From Excoecaria cochinchinensis (lineage: Eukaryota; Streptophyta; Magnoliopsida; Malpighiales; Euphorbiaceae), in the NCBI GenBank assembly GCA_947683425.1, contig CANTUQ010000003.1:3658001-3722000 (forward strand): a stretch of DNA of 64,000 nucleotides, written 5' to 3'. This document shows, piece after piece, positions 1 through 12,180 of this stretch; within the stretch, counting starts at the first letter, position 1, and the number at the start of each line of letters is the position of its first letter. The translations under genes and the position numbers were made by a program. Below the pieces are notes generated by a model. The model searched no databases, had not been told where the DNA came from, and was given only the letters and a program-made list of their open reading frames with translations.

Positions 1-71
1 TCATGACAACTCTATCTATCATAAATCTTATAGTCCAGAAATGCCTAAACCTATGCTCTGATACCACAACT
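1..71 (-). mobile_element. 5' end of internal region of a minus-strand Gypsy-type LTR retrotransposon
   Basis: This is the leader just downstream of a 5' LTR, read on the minus strand. It holds the primer-binding site at 55..66 and then runs off the left edge. No coding sequence is visible in this short piece. The element's gag, pol and other LTR would lie to the left of the window. Confidence 0.7.
55..66 (-). other. tRNA-iMet primer-binding site of the minus-strand LTR element
   Basis: The minus strand reads TGGTATCAGAGC, the complement of the initiator tRNA-Met 3' end used as primer by most plant LTR retrotransposons. It lies five bases from the LTR end at 72, the usual spacing. It fixes the element's orientation: 5' LTR to the right, internal region to the left. 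Confidence 0.85.
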
Positions 72-2973
72 TGTGACGGCCAAATGTCCCTTAGAAGGAT
101 AAGTGGACACTACACAACACTAAGCATGCAATTACCTTATTAACCTTACTTTCATTTTAACATTCACTAATACTTATGATCCATGCATTCCACTATATTA
201 TACTTCATTACTAGTACCTCACTATTCACTATTACAAATTACAAGCTTCACTACAATAAGCCACTTATAACACTATACATGTTCAAAAAGAATAACTATT
301 ACAAAAAAGGAGCTTAATATACAAAATCTTTACACTCAAAAGACCCTTCACGCTCCTAGAGTGGCCTGCAGAAACCTTCCAAAATGCGTCTCCAATCTAC
401 AACCTACACGGGAGACAAGCACCCGTGCTAAGCGATAACGCTTAGTGGGGATGTACAAACGAGCACTAACACAATAATCACAAAGCACTACACAATAGAG
501 AGCATGCTTAACACATATGGCATATCATGTACACTCACTAGATCAATATTACACTAGCATGCCAATATACCATAGTTCATATTAATCACAAATCATACAT
601 TGTCTATAACATACTTTAAATCACTATTCACTTACCAAGTTCAATATTCACTTCACTATGTCAATGAAGAACAATAAGTCACTATCAATCAACAATCATG
701 TGCACTGCTCATTAGTCACTACACTAAGCCATTTGTAGGCTCACTGCACTATCACTAATTCAATAGCATGGCATAAATATCACACTATCGTTAAGAACAA
801 TAATACCAATACATATTTACCACGAACACATACAATATCTTTGTCATTCATTAATAGCCTGTATAGTCTTAGAGATGGATACAGGTACACTATTCACTAA
901 ACGCTAGAGACAAAAGTCTCAAACACTACATCACTGGATACCCGTCGGTATCAATAACTAGACACCCGTCGATGTCACACTAGCATTCGCAAATCACTAG
1001 CCCTTCATAAGCATGCTTATTTATCCACGACTCGACTATAGGCTTATAGGTTCATTTGTTCATTCACTACTCATACATGCTCATAGCATCACTCAGTCAC
1101 ATACTAATTAAACACACGTATAATAATTCACAAAGCATATAATTCATACTCATGGCATTGTACGTTCTCATGACAGGGCTCCTTCTCATGTTAAAATCCA
1201 AGCACATAAGTCATTTATCGCATTTGTAATTATTTCGCTTTATGATGCAATCAAGCTTAGTTAGGCTAATCATGCATCTCTAATTCGCGTAGTCACATGT
1301 TCGCATGATGATGCATTCAAGCTTAGTTAGGCTATCATGCATCTCTAATTCGCATAGTCATCTTAGTTGTATGCATATAAACTTCATTTAACATTAATAT
1401 AATACTCATACAATAAGGTGCTCAATCATGGATATAGTTTCATCAAATACACACACATATATGTTGATCTATTTGCTAACCTTCACATAATTATATATTG
1501 TTACTTATTTAGTGTAATTACCAATCTTAATCATACTCATAAGTTTTTCCCAATGATAACTACTTTTATACTCATTCAATAGCCCTAAATATGCATAACA
1601 AGTCGAGGGAAAGATAGGGAATTGATCCATGCCAACCATGGGCTCAAAATTATGAAGAAAAATCTTTATACATGTTGTTCTATCGCGAGGTCGCGACTCT
1701 ATTGCGATCGCGACAGTAGCTCCCCTCAGGTGCCTTACGAGATTGGTTTTCACTCAAGAATTGCATCGCAAAAACCGACCTCTAGACCTCATTTTTGGGC
1801 AAATAGTCCTTCATCCAATTTGTTACTCTATGTCTTATCTTTCAAATGGGACAAGTTTCAGGTCAATTGGATTTAAAATGAAGGAGTTATGGTCAAAATA
1901 ACACAACTGGTTCCATAAGCCCTCCTACAGAATTCCATCTACAATTATGGTCAATTTTGAAGACCTTAGAGTCCTCAAATCAATAGATCTATTTCTATGA
2001 CATTTAAAGACACGGATCATGTGGTTCTAATCCAATTGGTATCACCCATTTTAGAGTTGTAAAACTCAACTTACACAATAAACAAGTCACGGGGGTCAGT
2101 ATAGGCTTCTAAGACAGGTTAACACAACAAATAGTTAGAGCTGGTTCACTTACTCATCACATGGCAATACATATTCAAATACACTTCCATCAAAGTTCAT
2201 AATCATGCTCAATTCCATAAATCACATACTCAATATCAATAACACATTTAAGCTAAACAGCCATCACGTACACTTAGCAAAATTAACACATATATATCCC
2301 TAACCTCTTGGAGCACTCCTTCCTTTACTCTTCTATATCACTTTCTCTTTCTCCTTTCCAGCTCTACTTGGCTCTTCAACTCATAACACATACAATACAT
2401 ACAAATCTATTACACTATACTCATAATCTTAACAATCAAAATCAGAATTAGAAGAATATGAAGGAGATACACTACATACTACATACCTTTCTAGCCAATA
2501 CTCTTCTTCTAACTTATCTCTACCCAAATCTTAGTAACTCATGATCAATTAGAGCAAATGAAAGAAGAGCAAAAGAAGTGTAACTTTGAGAGAAAGTATG
2601 GCCAACTCAAGGTAGCTGAATATCATATTTTTCTCAACCTCTCCACCTCATGCTTGCATGAAAATATGAGGTGTCAAGCTGAGGTAACTTCAAGCTAGGT
2701 GGCTGCCCTAACACATTCCACTTGGACTCCACTAATATACAGCTGATCCCACTAACTTTTGATTAACTTAATTAATCTCCACTGCACTAATTAATCTTCA
2801 CTTGTTAATTAATCATGCAAAGTGCAAGTCAGCCACTACAATACTTTATTTCCTTTCAATTGGGTCCCTAGTTTCATATTTTAATCAAATCCAATACTAT
2901 AAACCCTAATTGTCATACACACAATTACACTAATGACACTCCATGCTACTAGGGTGATTTTTGGGATGTTACA
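72..2973 (-). mobile_element. 5' LTR (2.9 kb), Gypsy Del/Tekay-like, minus strand
   Basis: On the minus strand it begins TGTAACATCCC and ends CCGTCACA, with the primer site directly beyond. Near 420..450 it carries the block CCCCACTAAGCGTTATCGC (minus strand) followed by a CCCGTGTAGGT box. The same block recurs in plus orientation at 5730..5785 in the LTR at 3408, so the two are homologous LTRs in opposite directions. A self-complementary TCGCGA-rich block lies at 1683..1725. The long LTR and these boxes resemble Del/Tekay chromoviruses; family assignment is by resemblance. The right flank (GGAAG) is the gag remnant of another element, so this one inserted there. Confidence 0.8.
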
Positions 2974-3311
2974 GGAAGTGTGGCACCGCTTTCTAGTACG
3001 GGAAGTAGAGCACCAGAGTGTGAACATTTTCAAAGGCAGGATTGGGGTACATGCCGTAAGATCACAGGAGCCTGTTTCAAGTGCGAAAGCATGGAGCATC
3101 AGTTTGCTAATTGTCCCGCCAATAAGAGAGTAAAGCAGGTGGAGGTAAATCGAATGCAACAAAAAGCAATCGGGATAGAAGTAGAGCTCCTCAGGCGCCA
3201 TCGAAAACCATGCATCGGATCCCGACCGAAGGAGAGTATGTTTGGCCACGGGTGTACGCGATGATTAGAGAGGATACTCCAGAGACCGCAGGTCCTTCTG
3301 GCAAGTATTAA
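2974..3311 (+). pseudogene. gag remnant with CCHC zinc knuckle, Gypsy (Del/Tekay-like), fused to a short tail
   Basis: This is the nucleocapsid part of a retrotransposon gag. The knuckle C-x2-C-x4-H-x4-C is clear at 3073..3114 (CFKCESMEHQFANC), preceded by further Cys residues. After a frame change near 3200, the stretch VYAMIREDTPET (about 3257..3292) resembles the gag/protease junction region of Del-type polyproteins. It then passes into GPSGKY and a stop at 3309..3311. No protease, reverse transcriptase, RNase H or integrase follows: the polypurine tract is only about 80 bp further on. So this is an internally deleted element. Its 5' part was cut off by insertion of the minus-strand LTR ending at 2973. 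Confidence 0.75.
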
Positions 3312-3393
3312 TTTGATAAGTTTTCATATGAGTTCAGTTTTGGTAAGTGGCATGCAAGTGGTTAGCGGGAAAATTTAAAGGATGAAATTTTTT

Positions 3394-3406
3394 AAGGAGA
3401 AGAGAA
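3394..3406 (+). other. polypurine tract of the plus-strand Gypsy element
   Basis: A pure run AAGGAGAAGAGAA sits one base before the LTR start TGTAATATCCC at 3408. This is the plus-strand priming site and marks the following LTR as a 3' LTR. Confidence 0.75.
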
Positions 3407-4552
3407 TTGTAATATCCCAAAAATGGCCTAGTCAGAAATTGCATGTTAATTGGATTTATTAAAGGTACTTTGGTATTTTGTAAGTAGTATTGGATATGAA
3501 TTAAGGACTAAATTGAATGGGATTTGAAGTATTTAATAAAAGAATTGTTGTTAGTGAGTGATATGTATTTTGCCAAGGATTTATAAGGGGAAATGCCAAG
3601 GATAAAATGGTAAAGTCAAGTTATTTGACTAAGGGAAACTATTGAATTGTGACATGTAGTTTGGTAGGTAAGTGGATTAATAGAGATTTGAAAGAGTGAA
3701 GAGAGAGGGAGAGCAGAAAAGAGTTGCTTCCCATGGAAGCCACAAGCTGCTCCTCTTTCTTGCTTTTCCCGTTCTCTCACTCCCTCATCTCACTCATTTT
3801 TCTGCTCTCTGCTCTTTCCTATATTGTTCTTCGCGTTTGAGCTAGGGTTTTGAGATCAAGAGTTGTTCCAAGAGGTAAGTGGCTGGGTTTATTTTAGGTT
3901 GCTTCATCTTCATCTTCCTCATCTTCCTTTGGGTTGATTTTGGTTATATGGTTTTAATTGCATGGGTTAATTGGGTTTCATTATGGTTGGATTGTGCAAG
4001 AATCTGAAGAGAGGAGAAAAGACAAAGGAAAAGGAAAAGTGGTATCTTGAAGAGAGTGATTGAAGCTCCAATTCCAGGTTTGGGAGTTTGTATTTGGTTT
4101 GAGAGTGTTTTTGCCCTTCTCAATTCGGATCGGATATTGAGTTTGATTGCACTAGAATTTGTATATTTTGATACATGTAAATGCATGTGTGAATAGATTT
4201 GTGAATATGATTTGAGATATAAGAATTATGATGCTTTGCATGTCAACTTTGAAGTGTATGTACATGAATATAAGATGGATTTATGGGTTTTGCAACCTCT
4301 GTATATGTTGTTGTAAATGTGTGTTAGTATGGTGTAATTTGAGTTGTTACGGTTATAAGTATGTTTTGAAGGCACAGGAGGTAAGTTTTTACATGATTTT
4401 GCATGATATTTGGTTTTGGGTAAAGATTGTGTTTTGGTTTTCGAGCTCTGTTTTCCAGCATTTTACTGAGGAAAGGAAAACATGCTCCTATCGTTAGCAC
4501 GACAGAATTGAGTTATCCTTTCTCTCGCAGTAGATCCGATCAGCTTGCAATT

Positions 4553-4890
4553 CTTCACGACACGTGAAGTTCTTCACGAGTCGTGAAGAATAGCCCTCTC
4601 AGCAACAGGTTCTTCAAGACACATGAAGTCCTTAACGAGTCATGAAGAAGAGGCCGCTCGGTATAGGCCCGCTCGGCATAAGCCCCATTCGGCATGGGAG
4701 TCTTCACGACACGTGAATTTTTCACCTATCATGAAGATAGCCCGTTCGGGATTAGATCTGTTCGGCGTGGGACCCCGTTCGGCAGGAAGTGCCCAATCGG
4801 TTGATTGTGCATTACACGGAGGGAGGTGCACGACTCGGCAGATTGTGCACGTCTCAGTTGATTGTGCACGACTCGGCAGATGGAGCATGA
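4553..4890 (+). repeat. array of self-complementary units inside the LTR
   Basis: Two adjoining near-palindromes, CTTCACGACACGTGAAG (4553..4569) and CTTCACGAGTCGTGAAG (4572..4588), are followed by degenerate copies of the pair near 4612 and 4691. Several CGCTCGGCAT/CGTTCGGCA units come next, then three copies of a GATTGTGCACGACTCGGCA-type unit (about 4800..4880). Each strand can fold into many short hairpins. Role unknown. Confidence 0.65.
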
Positions 4891-5891
4891 CTCGTGCTTC
4901 CTTGGCTACTGTCGCGAGCGCGACAATGACCTATATGCCTGCCTACCCTGTTTTTGGAAAATGGTTTTAAGCCTCTTTTTACATGGGTTTTTACTACATG
5001 GTACATGATTTGTCTTATATATGGATTTTTAAATGATAAGTGATATGTTCGTGATAAGATTTGTATATGATTTATATGTCTTTGAAATTGGTCAATATAC
5101 ATGTATACATGAAACTATTGATTATACTTGATTTTATTTTCTATTATATGATAATAATACTAGAGCATAGTTGAGTTGTTATATGAGTCTGATAGTCATA
5201 GTAGTGTTTGGGTTTATATGATTTGAGACTTCGGTCTCCGGTATACCTTCGATTATACATGTTTACACATGATTCGAGACTCTTGTCTCCATATGCTTGG
5301 ATACTGTGTCCTATCAGTATCATTAGTACCCGTATCCACTAGTTAGTGAGTAATCAGACTATTACATGAGATTTGTATATGTGGCTATTATATATGACTA
5401 TGATATGTGTTCCCAAGATATGGAAATGGATATATGTTACATGTTTATGTACATGCGATATAACAAGATAAAATGTGATACTTGTAGTTGGATATGAATG
5501 GCTAAATGTTTATATTGTGAAGATGCATATGAAGATTGATTACTTGGATATGAATGATTAATTCCTCTATCTTTTGAATACGCATATGATGAATAAGCAA
5601 TGGTTACATTCCTATATACATGTGTGTGATGAATTTTTGTTATAAGCATGAGTAGTATACATTTATATGCTTTATTTCTTGTTAAGCTCATATATTGTTA
5701 TTGCAATTATATGTATATGCATGTTTTGTTCCTCCCCACTAAGCGTTATCGCTTAGCGCGAGTTGTTTTCCCGTGTAGGTGGCAGGTTCAGTTTGGAGTC
5801 AGACATCTGCAGGTCGGCCACTAGAAGTCTTTAGTTAGAGTTCTTTTTATCTTTCGCTGTATTTTTGTATTGATATAAGTATTTGTATATG

Positions 5892-8785
5892 TGTGACGCG
5901 CGCCGGATCCCCGTGGCCGCCCGCTCGACCGCCCGCACGTGGGCGATCGGGGCATTTGTGGGTCCGTCAACAGCTTGCGATAAATCGCAAGTGCGTCTAT
6001 GTTGGGCAACAAGGAGGTTTCATGGAGTCGCCACCCAATAGAACATTGGGAAAGTTTCTCTCGCCTCGGAGAGCCTAAGACTTGCACATTTTATCCATAT
6101 TGGGCCATGAGGCCTAGGATTAACGTCTAATTCTCGTGACACAAGAGGTGTCTTGGAGGATAACCTCTAGCCTCTTGAGCCCAAAGACCAGAGCAGGGTT
6201 CGGGACTTCTCATTTATTCGTACCTTGATTAATATTATAATTAAGTTTTGAATTCATTGTTTCATCAACTTTCCACACAATGCAATTTAAATTAAAGGCG
6301 CAATCATTCATATCAAAAGCGGTAAATGTTAGCAAAATCCAAAATAAAGCATTTAAAAACAAATTACAATAACACTAGGAGCGGAATACAACTCCCATTT
6401 ATAAAAGTGAAATACATGCATAAAACGGGTTATTCATTAATAGTGAGAACATTGGTCCTCGCATGCATATTTATTATGAAACAGTTTTGATATGATGATT
6501 TATTTGGGTATGAAAAATTAGGACATTGGTCCCCTTTTATTTAGAAAAAATGTCAAGTTAATTAATAGAAACGTTTTTGTGATTTTCTTTTTAGCGAGCC
6601 TAAATAAATATTTTTACAAGAAAATTATATGGCAAAATTAAATAAAATATTACAAATAAAGAAAATAAATAAACCAAACGAGCCTTTTTGGACCTCCCGA
6701 TGTGCTCGCAAAAAGGCCCAAGCGAAAAAAATGAGTTTAGACATAAAAACAAATACAAATAAAATAATGTTAGTAATTAAATCAATTAAACATACAAAAT
6801 AATGAATAACAAATTAAAATAAAATAAGATGATATGATATGAAAAGAATGATAATGGAATCAAAATGTTAATAAACTAAAATAAATGAAAAACATGCATT
6901 ATGTATAACAAATGATTAAATGATGTGAATAAAATAAAATATGACATGTTACTTAATTAATATATGTAAAAAATATGAACATGATGAAAAATAATGAAGA
7001 TAAACGAATCAAAGAATATATAAAATGATAAAGAAAAGAATAATAGATTAAAACAATTAAAGAATGATGAAAACAATTAACTAAACAATATGATTAATTA
7101 AATATGTTCACAAATGATATAAACCATTTTCATGGCAAAAAGATCAATTAAAATGAATTTATTAATTACATGTTAGGAATAATGATGAATTAAAGTGAAA
7201 TAAATTAATTACATGTTAAAAATTAATAAACAATCAATATTTATATGAATAAAAATCATATCACGTATAAACAATTAAATGGAACAAATATAAAATCAAT
7301 ACAACAAATGAATAGAAGAAAACAATAAATAGATCAATAAAAATAATAAAATATACATGAATAAATTAAATAAAATAGAAATTGAAATGGAGCCAAGAAT
7401 ATTTACCCTCAGAATATTGGATTTGATGAAGGAAAAGTGATGATTGATTTCTTTGTTTGATGATTCACAATATTAGAGTGAAATATTATGAAAATGTTGG
7501 AATTTTATTCCAAGAAATATGAAAATAAAAATGATCAAAAATTCTTTAAGAACAAAGAATTGATACCTTTGCCTAAAGAAATGATTTCGATCAAAAAAAG
7601 TTTTATTGATTAAAATAAAGAAAAATTGATTGAAGTTTTATCAAATAAAAATTAGATTTTGATGACAAACAATTATTTTATTTGTCTCAAAATCAATTTT
7701 TTATCAAAAAGAGATTCAAAACAAAATCAATGAAAAAGTTTTATTGAACACAAAATAAAAGATTAAAAACAATTTTGAGAACAAATAATTATTCTATTTG
7801 TCTCAAAAATTGAATCAAACAACAAAACTTCCTCTAAAAATATGTTTAGAAGAAATTATGTTGGAAAAAGAATGAACATTTGATTTTTCTTTTTGATTTT
7901 TGGTTGGGGAAAAAATCTGGAATTTTTGGTGGAAGAAGAAGAAGAAATCTGGAATTTTTAGGTCTAAAAAATGTGGAGAGGAGGAGAGACCCCTTTTGAT
8001 TTCATCATAAACTATTTAAAGAATAGAAAATGTTGCCCTAATTTAATTAAGGAAAAAAAAATCCATTTTAACACAAAATTATTTTATTTTTAATGATAAA
8101 ATCAAGTTTTATTACTTAATTACCTAAAAAAAATATTTTAGAATTTAATTTGAAGTCAAAAACCCCAAAAAAATGGGATAAAAAACGGATTTTTGGGTGA
8201 AAAAATCGGAAAAAAGGCTGAAAAAGAGGAAAAGGGTATCAGACCCTGTACCGACGGCCAGAAGCCCGTCGCCACAGAGGGACGCCGCCCGTCGCTATAG
8301 AGCGACGGGCACTCACGCGGCGAGGCGCGAAATCCGCGCGGAGCTCGGGCGAGAATCGCGCGCAGAGGCGCGCGGTGCGGCGCGCAGCGCGCAACGCTGC
8401 GCGTCGCTCTTTAGCGACGCGCAGCAGCGTCGCCAAATCGCGCCCAGCGCGCTGGGCGCCTGGGCGTCGGCGTGCTGGGCGCCTGGCGCCTGCGAGCTGG
8501 GCGCCAGCGCGCTGCCGCGCCCGACACTCGCAGTCCGAAAAAAAATTTTTTTTTTTTTTATTTTTTCTATTTTTTTTAAATTTTAAATAGACTAAAAACA
8601 TCATAATTTTAAGCCCCCATTTTTCAAAATTAATTTTTTTAAATCTTTTTTATTATTTTTTAATTTTTCACTCTAAAATGCAAATTTGACGAGAAAACCA
8701 TCACTTTTAACCTTTTAAGCCTGTGAAGGCAATTATCATCATTGGGTAACTTCGATCTAGGCTGACTCAGGACCCGGTGTCTACA
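5892..8785. mobile_element. solo LTR (2,894 bp) with exact 5 bp target-site duplication
   Basis: It begins TGTGACGCGCG and ends GTGTCTACA. It is flanked on both sides by ATATG (5887..5891 and 8786..8790). No internal region or second LTR is present, so it is a solo LTR left by unequal recombination. Near its left end the phrase GAGTCGCCACCCAATAG resembles a motif I have seen in other plant Gypsy LTRs; I cannot name the lineage with confidence. The body is very AT-rich apart from one GC island at 8241..8530. Confidence 0.85.
8241..8530. repeat. GC-rich island of stacked perfect palindromes inside the solo LTR
   Basis: About 290 bp of strongly GC-rich DNA in an LTR that is otherwise mostly A and T. 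It contains a 24 bp palindrome at 8287..8310 (stem GCCCGTCGCT), a 13 bp stem with 4-base loop at 8396..8425, and the 20 bp palindrome GCGCCCAGCGCGCTGGGCGC at 8440..8459. Long Arg/Ala-rich open frames across it on both strands are composition artefacts. Confidence 0.75.
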
Positions 8786-9006
8786 ATATGGATCATGATT
8801 TTGGAAATGTAATTTTGTAAAGGAACGATTTTGTATATGTTAAATGTTTACAAATCCCTTTTGTAAAACGATATGATTATATTCATATATGGATTTGTTA
8901 TCTTTATGATTATATGTATTTGCTTTTAGCATGTTTGAGTATATGTATATGTATTTGTGTGCATAGCGCTCCGGTATCCTTCCAAGATGGATATCGGGGT
9001 GTTACA

Positions 9007-10940
9007 TTCTAGCTCTCTTCTTCTCTTCTCTTATTCAGTTAATCCCCTCAAGTTATTGCAATTTAGGTTGGTTTTGGCAATTCAAGAGTGGATTAGGTAA
9101 ATGTTCTTCTTCTTATTCTTTTTCTTCTCTTCTTCTCCTTTGTTGTGTGGGTTTTGATGGTGGTGTATTTGGATTTTTGAGCTATTGGTGTTGTTGGTTT
9201 GTATGCTCAGAAATTCCAGCCAAGGAGACGAAGGGGAAAGAAAAGACTGGTGAAAGTGCTGCAAATTGAGATAATGGAGCAAAGGAGTTAAGGTTTGGGA
9301 AGTTTGTGTTTTGTTTAATTTGTGATTTTGAATGAAATTGTGTAGTTAAATAAATTGATGTGTTTGAGATGCTTATGTTGTGAGGTTGAACTTAATTGAA
9401 TTAATTTTTATAGTGCTTGAATGGTGTTTGTGATTGTGGTGTGAATTGGGGTAATAAAGGGGAATGGAAACAATGGAGTTTTAGTCAAAATTTGGGTTTT
9501 TGTTGATCCATACGGCGGTTAGGAATTCCATACCACCGTGTGATCGCGTTCTGAAAGTATGTTTTCGCTTGTCCGTCGGGTCTCACGACGGTCAGAAGTA
9601 TCCTAACCACCGTGTGACATTTTACACGACAGTTAGGAGTTTCCATACCGCCATGTAAATGCATTTTGGTTTATAAAATTTTCTTCCTCGGCATGTTACA
9701 CAGCAGTTAGGATTTTCATACCGCTATGTAAATGCATTCTGTTTTCTAAAAATTTCTATCTCGGCATGCTACACGGCGATCAGGTTTTCTTGACCACCGT
9801 GTGGAATGTCTTATACGGCGGTTAGGATTTTTCATACTGCCGTGTAAATGCCTTCTGTTTTGAAAACTCGGTTTTTACAGTTTCACGCGGCGGGCAGGGT
9901 TTTGTGACTGCCGTGTGAACCCTGTTTTTCAGATTTTGGATTTTATTTTATTTGCCTATTTCGAATCAAGTATTGTTAGTATTATGCAATAACTTGTCTA
10001 ATGTGTATTAAATGATGTTAAATTGTTATGTTTCACATGTGATATGTTAAATTGCCATGTAATGAATATAATTACTATGTATTTAGCCTGCAATAGTCAC
10101 ATCGTGGATAGAAAGGAATGCCTATAGAGTTTTATTTGCTGCAGTCTATGCATTTCTTGGACCCTGATTAGGTCCCCATGCGTTTGGGTCCTCGCAATTC
10201 AAGATTCTTATGTGTTTTAAAAGAAAGAAAATAAAATAAAATATTTTCGTACCTATGGATACCTATGCGTTCACTCGTTATCCACTCCATTGAGTTTGCA
10301 GATGTAATTATGTGCATGTTTTTCCATGAAAATTATGTGAATTACTGATATGGTATTATGAAATGTATGAATGAACCTACGGTTAAGCTTATATTATTGT
10401 ATTTATATGTATGTGGCATATGATTGTGGTTTGCATTAACGTCCATTGTGAGTGGTCGTTCATTTTTCGTTTTCCCCACTAAGCCATTGGACTTAGCATG
10501 GGTGTTTCATCCGTGCAGGTGTGGAAGCGGTAGGAGCTTTTGGGAGGATAAATTTGCAGCAGACGAGGACAACACAATAGGATGGACTTTTGTTTATTGT
10601 TAGGTTGTAATAGTCCTGATGTAAAGCTTTTGGGTATTGTAATTATGTAATCCTTTGTAACTCGTACAGTTATGTAAGTTTGTAAGACTTAATTTTTGTA
10701 TATAGTAAAGATGATCTTGTAATGTAACTCAGCAATGTAAACATTTTGCTTAAGAATGATAGAGAAAAGTTTTTGTTAACCTCAATTCTTTTATGTGAAT
10801 ATTAGTATGTATGTTTTCGCATGTGTTATATTGAATGTTTTCTGCATGCTATGTTTCTTTGTGGTAACAACCCTCGCCTATCGGGTCACTCATTCTATAC
10901 GGAGGGTGAGCTTCCCTATGTATAGGTATGGGATGTTACA
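9007..10940 (+). mobile_element. 3' part of a further plus-strand Gypsy-type LTR
   Basis: It ends GGGATGTTACA at 10940 and carries the same box order as the neighbouring LTRs: CCCCACTAAGCC near 10476, a CCGTGCAGGT box near 10512, then a TA-rich stretch. No TG start is found at 9007. The simplest reading is that the LTR ending at 9006 inserted into this one and its 5' part lies left of the window. It is related to, but clearly diverged from, the LTR at 3408. Confidence 0.6.
9511..9925 (+). repeat. array of seven imperfect hairpin units in the LTR
   Basis: Seven units share the plan ACGGCGGTTAGG, spacer, CATACCGCCGTGT; the two halves are mutually complementary. They start near 9513, 9582, 9622, 9698, 9770, 9813 and 9880. 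Several are followed by an AAATGCATTCTG-like spacer, so part of the block is a ~72..76 bp tandem repeat. Some changes in one arm appear matched in the other. Confidence 0.7.
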
Positions 10941-12180
10941 GTCCAACTTTCAAATACCTTCAAATTGTCCACACCAGAGAAGGGAGAAAATGAACTAAGA
11001 AGGAAGTACAGAGAAGGCCAAAATTCCTATGGGACTAGTGATAGAATTTAGCCAACGATAGGGAGGAAGGAAGAATTTTGATTCTTCTGTATTACTGTAA
11101 TTTTATCATTATCCTACTTCTGCTTTTATACTTTGAGTTAAAAATAGAATTATAATAGGTTTAGAACTTTATAAAAATTGGAGTATTAATTATTAATTAA
11201 CTATTAATGAATTAAATTTATTTAATTAAATCCATTATGGGTCTCCACCATAAGGCTCTGCGCAGAAACCCGTAGACTGGGTTTTTTTACGCGAAGTTAG
11301 ATTTAATTATCCAAATGGATTCCAAACAAAATTAAATGTGTAGGGTCCATAATACTTATGAATTATATTTAATTTAACTTGGTCCAAGAAATAGGCTATT
11401 AAGATCTTCTACAGAGACATTGCGCAAAAGCCACTTCTAGATTGCTTATGCGTAGAACCATTTTCTTTTGGGCCTGAAATTAATTTTTCATTTGATTCAA
11501 AAATATTATTTTAGTCCTATAATATTTATAGTCCAATATTTTTTATTTTGGATCAAAATGGACTAGCTCAATTTTTCAGACCATGCGTAGAAAGTTCCGT
11601 GGACTTTTATGCGGACTTTTTTTCTATGCATGCATAATTAATTAAACTCTTTTAATTAATTATTCCTATCATTATTTCCTCTATCCATAATAATGTCAAA
11701 CATTATTACATCTGTATTTTTACCATTTTACCTTTTCTCTATATGTGTGTGTTTCATTGGGTTTTCTGATTCACTTGGCAGTATAGACATGATTGCAATT
11801 AATAAATTGCGTGATTTAAACTGTTTAAATCATTGTATCAATTCTCTAATTAATATTTATATTTATATTCATATATAAATCATGAGAGGCTTCTACTCAA
11901 ACATCATAAAAGGTAAGTGGTTTTGACTAAAACCCTTCTATAAAATAGTTACCGTGCAATTACTCATTTCAGCACACTTTATCTCATTTAAGTTTTGAGT
12001 ATGGATTTTGTCAACTCATATAAATCTAAATAAAATTGTTATAATAATTTAACCATTGTTTCCGTTGTCGTCGCCGGTCTCCAACCCCACTGCCGTGTGC
12101 CATCGCTCTCTCTCTCGCTTCTGCGATTTTTAGTTTGGGTGATAAAAGAAATTTGGGGGATAGGTTTATTTCAATATGTA
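10941..12180. other. unassigned AT-rich sequence with short stem-loops, probably old repeat DNA
   Basis: No gene is seen. A few imperfect stem-loops occur, for example AAACCC...GGGTTT flanked by GCGC/ACGCG at 11260..11295, and AAAGTTCC...GGACTTT flanked by TGCGTA/TGCGG at 11583..11615. An AAGGTAAGTGGTTT box near 11910 resembles boxes in the nearby LTRs, so this may be another LTR remnant. No end or target duplication was found. Confidence 0.35.

Larger units (their letters stand above)
3408..9006 (+). mobile_element. 3' LTR (about 2.7 kb without its insertion), Gypsy Del/Tekay-like, split by a solo LTR
   Basis: It starts TGTAATATCCC after a polypurine tract and ends GGTGTTACA at 9006. With the 2,894 bp insertion (5892..8785) and its 5 bp duplication removed, it is about 2,700 bp. 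It shares the CCCCACTAAGCGTTATCGC block with the inverted LTR at 72..2973. A pyrimidine-rich leader and a GAGGTAAGTGG box lie near 3740..3885. Repeated self-complementary units lie at 4553..4890. No open coding region is present. Confidence 0.8.

Noticed and set aside
1622..1876. Plus-strand frame of 84 codons in the first LTR
   Set aside because: LTR sequence with no domain; the frame overlaps a minus-strand frame of the same size.
8197..8604. Open frames of 71..129 codons rich in Arg and Ala on both strands
   Set aside because: They cross the GC-rich palindrome island of a solo LTR; several frames on both strands are open at once, which is a composition effect.
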